In this document: positions 60,353 through 64,000 of the stretch, piece after piece
Layout: each line of letters starts with the position of its first letter
Numbering within the stretch: position 1 is the first letter of the stretch
From: Sphingobacterium puteale
GTDB taxonomy: Bacteria; Bacteroidota; Bacteroidia; Sphingobacteriales; Sphingobacteriaceae
Length of the DNA stretch: 64,000 nucleotides
Reading direction: 5' to 3'
Assembly (NCBI RefSeq): GCF_003627955.1
Contig: NZ_RBWS01000011.1
Span: forward strand, 186,001 to 250,000
The notes under the pieces: generated by a model
Database searches by the model: none
Seen by the model: the letters and a program-made list of their open reading frames with translations, nothing else
What the model was told of the DNA's origin: nothing
Program-made: the position numbers and the translations under genes

Positions 60353-63300
60353 ATGAAAAGAAAAAGAAAAATATTTGCATTGGTTTGTCTCAGTGCAATA
60401 CTATACCAAACTTTTAGCCCACTGACAGCTCTAGCCCTGACAAGTGGTCCCCTGTCGCCCGATGCATCGAGCTTTGAACCGGTAGATACTTCGACAATGG
60501 TCAATCCCGTTACCGGAGATTTTGTCTACAATGTACCTCTGATGGAGGTTCCGGGCCCGGAAGGAAGTTATCCATTATCACTGTCCTACCATGCTGGTAT
60601 CAATCCGGAGCAGGAAAGTAGCTGGGTAGGTTTGGGATGGACCTTAAATCCAGGATCGATAACCAGAACGATTAGCGGTTTTCCTGACGATTGGGCCAAT
60701 ACCCAAGCCAGCCGCCGTGATTATTGGTCAGGAGGAGTAACAAATGTGACTTCTGTCGGAGTGACAATTCCTGTTGTCAATGTTTCCGCCGATGTTATAG
60801 TCGTAAAGGATACCTATAGAGGGGTCGGGATCGGATGGAATGTTGCTTACGGATTTAGTTTGGGGGAAGATTCAGGAGTAAGAGCAACAATTGGTATTGG
60901 ATCCAACCCTTATAGTAGCGGTTTCTCAGTGATAGGGGGACTCAGTGCAATGGGATTAAGTCTTACGGGCTCCCTGGGAGAGAACAACTCACTTGGGATT
61001 TCGACGTCTTTACTTTCGGTATATGGTTATAGCTTGCTTGATGCAAATTTGTCAACCAGTGGAGTTGGAGTTTCTACAAATATCTCTATTGAGTCAAGTC
61101 TTTCCAATAGTAAAGAAGGGGTTGTACAGACTGAGACCAAGAAATCTGGACTAAACCTTCTTTTTGTGAGGTTCTCCAAAATAAGAACAAGATATTGGTC
61201 CGATGAGACGGAAAATAGTAATATTTACGGAGCGTTGAATTCGAAGTCATTTAGTGGATTATTGAGTGACAATAGTTTGGTTAACGATGCATTTCAATTA
61301 GGTAGCGGTAGCGATCCCGACAAGACACAGGATGGTGCCCAGCCTGCATTCGACTCCTATATGGTGACGGGCCAAGGAATTGGCGGTTATATGCGGCCAT
61401 TTATTTATCAGGGATCTGTTTCCAGACAAAATGTAGTCGAAAGAGATGCATCATCATCAAAAATGACTGTTCAATATGGTAATAACACCAAAGTATCAAA
61501 TAATTTGGGATTTAGATTTTTAGGAGATTTTTCAAATACTTTACAGCAAAACTATACGGCATTTTCTACTGATCCGAATACGATTTTAAATGGCACGCTA
61601 CCCTTTGCTGCTCCTAGCGGAAATAGTGGAAGCTGGTCTTCAGGATATAATAGTACAAACCAAGTTTTAGCCGGTTCCAAAACAATTCAATATTTCAAAA
61701 CAGATGCAAACGGTAATGTAGTTACTCCCAACACCAATGTGAAATTTATACAGCCAGTTGCCTCTGGACTGGACCGCAAGAAACATCTGGGACCTATTGC
61801 ATCTGGGACAACTAACAGTGGTATTACAGGATTCTCTATAACGAATGAAAGTGGTGTTACTTATCACTATAATTTACCAGCCTATAGCTATGAGGAAGAG
61901 GTTTATCAGGAAAATACAGTTAAACTTAATAGCAGTGACCTGAAATTTAACAGGCAGACTAAAAATGCCGGATATGCTTATACCTGGCATCTCACGGCGG
62001 TGACTGGACCTGATTATGTGGACCGCGGTACAATAGGGGTACTTGACGAAGCAGATTATGGGTACTGGGTCAGTTTTGAATATGGTAAGTGGACCGATGA
62101 ATTTGTTTGGCGGACGCCTACAGAAGGATTTACGAATAATATCGACCAAAGGTTTAAGACCGTATCAATGGGGAAAAAGGAAGTTTATTATTTGAATGCT
62201 ATAAAAACGCGTACGCATACAGCTCTTTTTGAGAAAGATGTGCGAACTGATGGCAAAAGTGCTTCCAAAGAATCTTTCAATAAAAACTGGTCCTCACAGA
62301 ACAGTGTCTCCACAGATTATAGCAATGCAGGCTTATATAATGCAAATTCAAATCAGAGCCTTCGATTGAGCCATGTTTATATTCTTAAGAACACAGGGAT
62401 ACCAAGTGTAGGTAATTCTAGTGGTGGTTCTTCTGGATTTATACCTTCCGGCCGTACGGTATCGTGTACAGAATGTGAGTTATCCAATAACGTGTTCGAT
62501 AAAAATGATGTGAATGCCTATGGGCGATCGCAGTTAGAGTCTAGTTCTCTCAGGGTGATTGATTTCGATTATGACTATTCACTTGCGAAAGGTGCTACGA
62601 CCAGCTTTGATTATTCCAGTCCCTCAAATAAATTGGGAAAACTAACGCTCAAATCTTTCAAAATCAGAGGAAAGGGAGGAGCCAGTATTTTACCACAGAC
62701 GGAGTTTGGTTATAACCTTTCAGTTTCAGATCAGAAAAAAGGACTTGCAACTGTTTCCCCGGGCAGTATTTCAGGAACTACGGTAGCATACGAATTAGGT
62801 GATCTTATTGAGACGGATGATGCAGATCCTGTCTTCTGTGGATATATTGATCAGATTACCCAATCTGGCTCGACCTATAGCTATGTTTTAAAAGGAGGAA
62901 ATGTAACTAGTAATCTCGGTTCAAAAAATATTAGAAAAACCAAAAATCCGCCTTACGAAAAGGATAAATATGATTATTGGGGCATGTATAAATCGGATTA
63001 TGTGAGTTATTTTAATCAGAATTTAAGTAGAATTCCGACCAGGATCTCTAATAAGTCGACAGATGTGTGGTCCTTGCGGACGATAAAGACTTCCAGCGGA
63101 CCTCTTGTTGAAATAGGATTTGAGGGGCACGATTTTCGTGAAAGCATATATGGTAACAATATATCCGTACACTTTATTAGTGTAACCAAGCTATCGCCAC
63201 TTAATTATAGGCTTACGATGATAAACAATGGTAGAGCATGTAAAGACATATATCAAGTCGGTGAAAATATTTTGGCAGTATTTTTTAGAGAGTATTATGA

Positions 63301-64000
63301 AAAAAATCCTGATCCTAATATGGGGGGGCGGTCAGTGGATCCCATTGATCCAAATTCAACAAAAATGTATGATGCATATATGGGTTCAACTGTTCTGGTA
63401 AAAGCAATGAATGGAAACACGATGGATGTTGAATTCGCAGATTACTTAGAAGATAATCTGTTTAATGTATATTATACAAATCGCTCTCAAACCAAGGTGC
63501 TGGATGTTAATTTAAGAGCCACTGCAATGGACAAGAATCATTTGGGGGGCAATGGTGTTCGTGTAAAATCGATTACTTTAAGAAGCTTAGATGGTATAAA
63601 ATATACGACTAATTACAAATATTGTAAGGATGATTCCTCTGTGTCGTCGGGTGTTACCAGTTATGAACCTTTAAATTACGAACGGTATCAAGGAAGAGCA
63701 TCTACAGAAGGTCATTATGAATCAATTTTTGATGGAACATTGAATCTTGGTTTTGCAAACGTTTCTTACTACGGCCCCGAGCTCCCTGGGCCAGGAGTTA
63801 TGTATTCTCGAGTGGAAAGTGTTTCCAAAATAGTCTATCCCGATGGTGCAAACGGAGCTCCATTAACAAAAAATGTGATGGAATTTTTTACATTTCAAGA
63901 TGCTAAAATAGAAAAAAACTATGTGACAAGTCCCAGTTCATCAACTTCGTATGCGACTGCAAATCATTTGTTTCGTAAGTTTATGAGTTTAATGGGCTCT
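60353..64000 (+). CDS. Large secreted Rhs/SpvB-like protein, N-terminal 1,216 residues (runs off the window)
   Basis: ATG at 60353; the frame stays open to the edge (3,648 bp, an exact multiple of three). A Sec signal (MKRKRKIFALVCLSAILYQ) is followed by SGPLSPDASSFEPVDTSTMVNPVTGDFVYNVPLMEVPGPEGSYPLSLSYHAG and VGLGWTLNPGSITRTISG, the usual opening of Bacteroidota Rhs/SpvB-TcdB-like proteins. The rest so far is a beta-rich scaffold. The toxic tip lies beyond the window. Upstream are OmpH, a lipoprotein and a broken tail-fibre gene. The orphan cassettes at 27-39 kb carry Rhs-type cores that may have come from this or a sister gene. Confidence 0.85.
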   Translation, partial: MKRKRKIFALVCLSAILYQTFSPLTALALTSGPLSPDASSFEPVDTSTMVNPVTGDFVYNVPLMEVPGPEGSYPLSLSYHAGINPEQESSWVGLGWTLNPGSITRTISGFPDDWANTQASRRDYWSGGVTNVTSVGVTIPVVNVSADVIVVKDTYRGVGIGWNVAYGFSLGEDSGVRATIGIGSNPYSSGFSVIGGLSAMGLSLTGSLGENNSLGISTSLLSVYGYSLLDANLSTSGVGVSTNISIESSLSNSKEGVVQTETKKSGLNLLFVRFSKIRTRYWSDETENSNIYGALNSKSFSGLLSDNSLVNDAFQLGSGSDPDKTQDGAQPAFDSYMVTGQGIGGYMRPFIYQGSVSRQNVVERDASSSKMTVQYGNNTKVSNNLGFRFLGDFSNTLQQNYTAFSTDPNTILNGTLPFAAPSGNSGSWSSGYNSTNQVLAGSKTIQYFKTDANGNVVTPNTNVKFIQPVASGLDRKKHLGPIASGTTNSGITGFSITNESGVTYHYNLPAYSYEEEVYQENTVKLNSSDLKFNRQTKNAGYAYTWHLTAVTGPDYVDRGTIGVLDEADYGYWVSFEYGKWTDEFVWRTPTEGFTNNIDQRFKTVSMGKKEVYYLNAIKTRTHTALFEKDVRTDGKSASKESFNKNWSSQNSVSTDYSNAGLYNANSNQSLRLSHVYILKNTGIPSVGNSSGGSSGFIPSGRTVSCTECELSNNVFDKNDVNAYGRSQLESSSLRVIDFDYDYSLAKGATTSFDYSSPSNKLGKLTLKSFKIRGKGGASILPQTEFGYNLSVSDQKKGLATVSPGSISGTTVAYELGDLIETDDADPVFCGYIDQITQSGSTYSYVLKGGNVTSNLGSKNIRKTKNPPYEKDKYDYWGMYKSDYVSYFNQNLSRIPTRISNKSTDVWSLRTIKTSSGPLVEIGFEGHDFRESIYGNNISVHFISVTKLSPLNYRLTMINNGRACKDIYQVGENILAVFFREYYEKNPDPNMGGRSVDPIDPNSTKMYDAYMGSTVLVKAMNGNTMDVEFADYLEDNLFNVYYTNRSQTKVLDVNLRATAMDKNHLGGNGVRVKSITLRSLDGIKYTTNYKYCKDDSSVSSGVTSYEPLNYERYQGRASTEGHYESIFDGTLNLGFANVSYYGPELPGPGVMYSRVESVSKIVYPDGANGAPLTKNVMEFFTFQDAKIEKNYVTSPSSSTSYATANHLFRKFMSLMGS

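Noticed and set aside
1..64000. CRISPR array, tRNA or rRNA genes
   Set aside because: No regularly spaced repeats with unique spacers and no tRNA/rRNA-like sequences were seen by eye; a dedicated scan was not possible.

Overview
This window looks like the chromosome of a Bacteroidota bacterium, most likely Sphingobacterium or a close relative in Sphingobacteriia. The evidence is SusC/SusD and TlpA paralogues, a fimbrillin-family lipoprotein, PRODH-only proline catabolism, a TANNTTTG-type promoter and low GC. No rRNA or tRNA genes and no CRISPR array were seen.

Layout. 0.5-26.2 kb is mostly ordinary chromosome. It holds a fimbrillin-like lipoprotein with a small partner peptide, mnmE, xpt, an AMP-forming acyl-CoA ligase, proline dehydrogenase, an S4 protein with aroB, a ThuA-like protein, a BtuB-like TonB receptor, a zinc phospholipase C/S1-P1-like protein, a glycosyltransferase-FKBP-aldo/keto reductase run, kdsB, a deoxynucleoside kinase, trpS, mazG, an SDR, a sulfatase, and an ArsR-SRPBCC-YdeI operon. 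A truncated zinc-finger reading frame and a perfect 31-bp palindrome lie just past the 3' end of mnmE and may be scars of an integrated element.

27.3-38.7 kb is the most striking region: an AT-rich array of about nine orphan Rhs C-terminal (polymorphic toxin) cassettes, all on the plus strand, with no Rhs body in front. A typical cassette has a copy or stub of the Rhs core (DYGARFYDAEIGRWNVVDPLAE...NNPIRFIDPDGM), a different C-terminal toxin domain, and an immunity candidate that is usually a lipoprotein overlapping or abutting the toxin. Recognisable toxin chemistries are caspase-like (HG...AC), HExxH zincin, M91/NleD-like HExxH, LAS-type peptidase and L,D-transpeptidase-like. Most toxin halves are broken by single-nucleotide or dinucleotide slips, nonsense changes, a microhomology deletion, an IS3 insertion or an IS66 fusion. 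Nearly all the immunity genes are intact. This suggests a retained immunity bank against siblings, or a reservoir for tip exchange.

38.7-43.6 kb is an accessory stretch with decayed duplicates, a lipoprotein, a DUF1016-like protein and two XRE-type regulators (one broken). 43.6-49.5 kb is a TlpA-SusC-SusD operon behind a compact predicted RNA fold. 49.6-55.3 kb holds an exported DUF6520-like peptide, a Crp-like protein and a possible signalling system: a 55-aa peptide, an LpxL-like acyltransferase, a LytS-type kinase, a LytTR regulator, an RteC-like protein and an HTH protein. 56.1-57.8 kb is a small phage-lysis-like module (Fn3 protein, DUF5675, small membrane proteins). 58.1-64.0 kb is an active-looking Rhs locus: a broken tail-fibre-like gene, an OmpH/Skp-like chaperone, a lipoprotein, and the first 1,216 codons of a large secreted Rhs/SpvB-like protein that runs off the window. 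Its unseen C-terminus may be related to the orphan cassettes.
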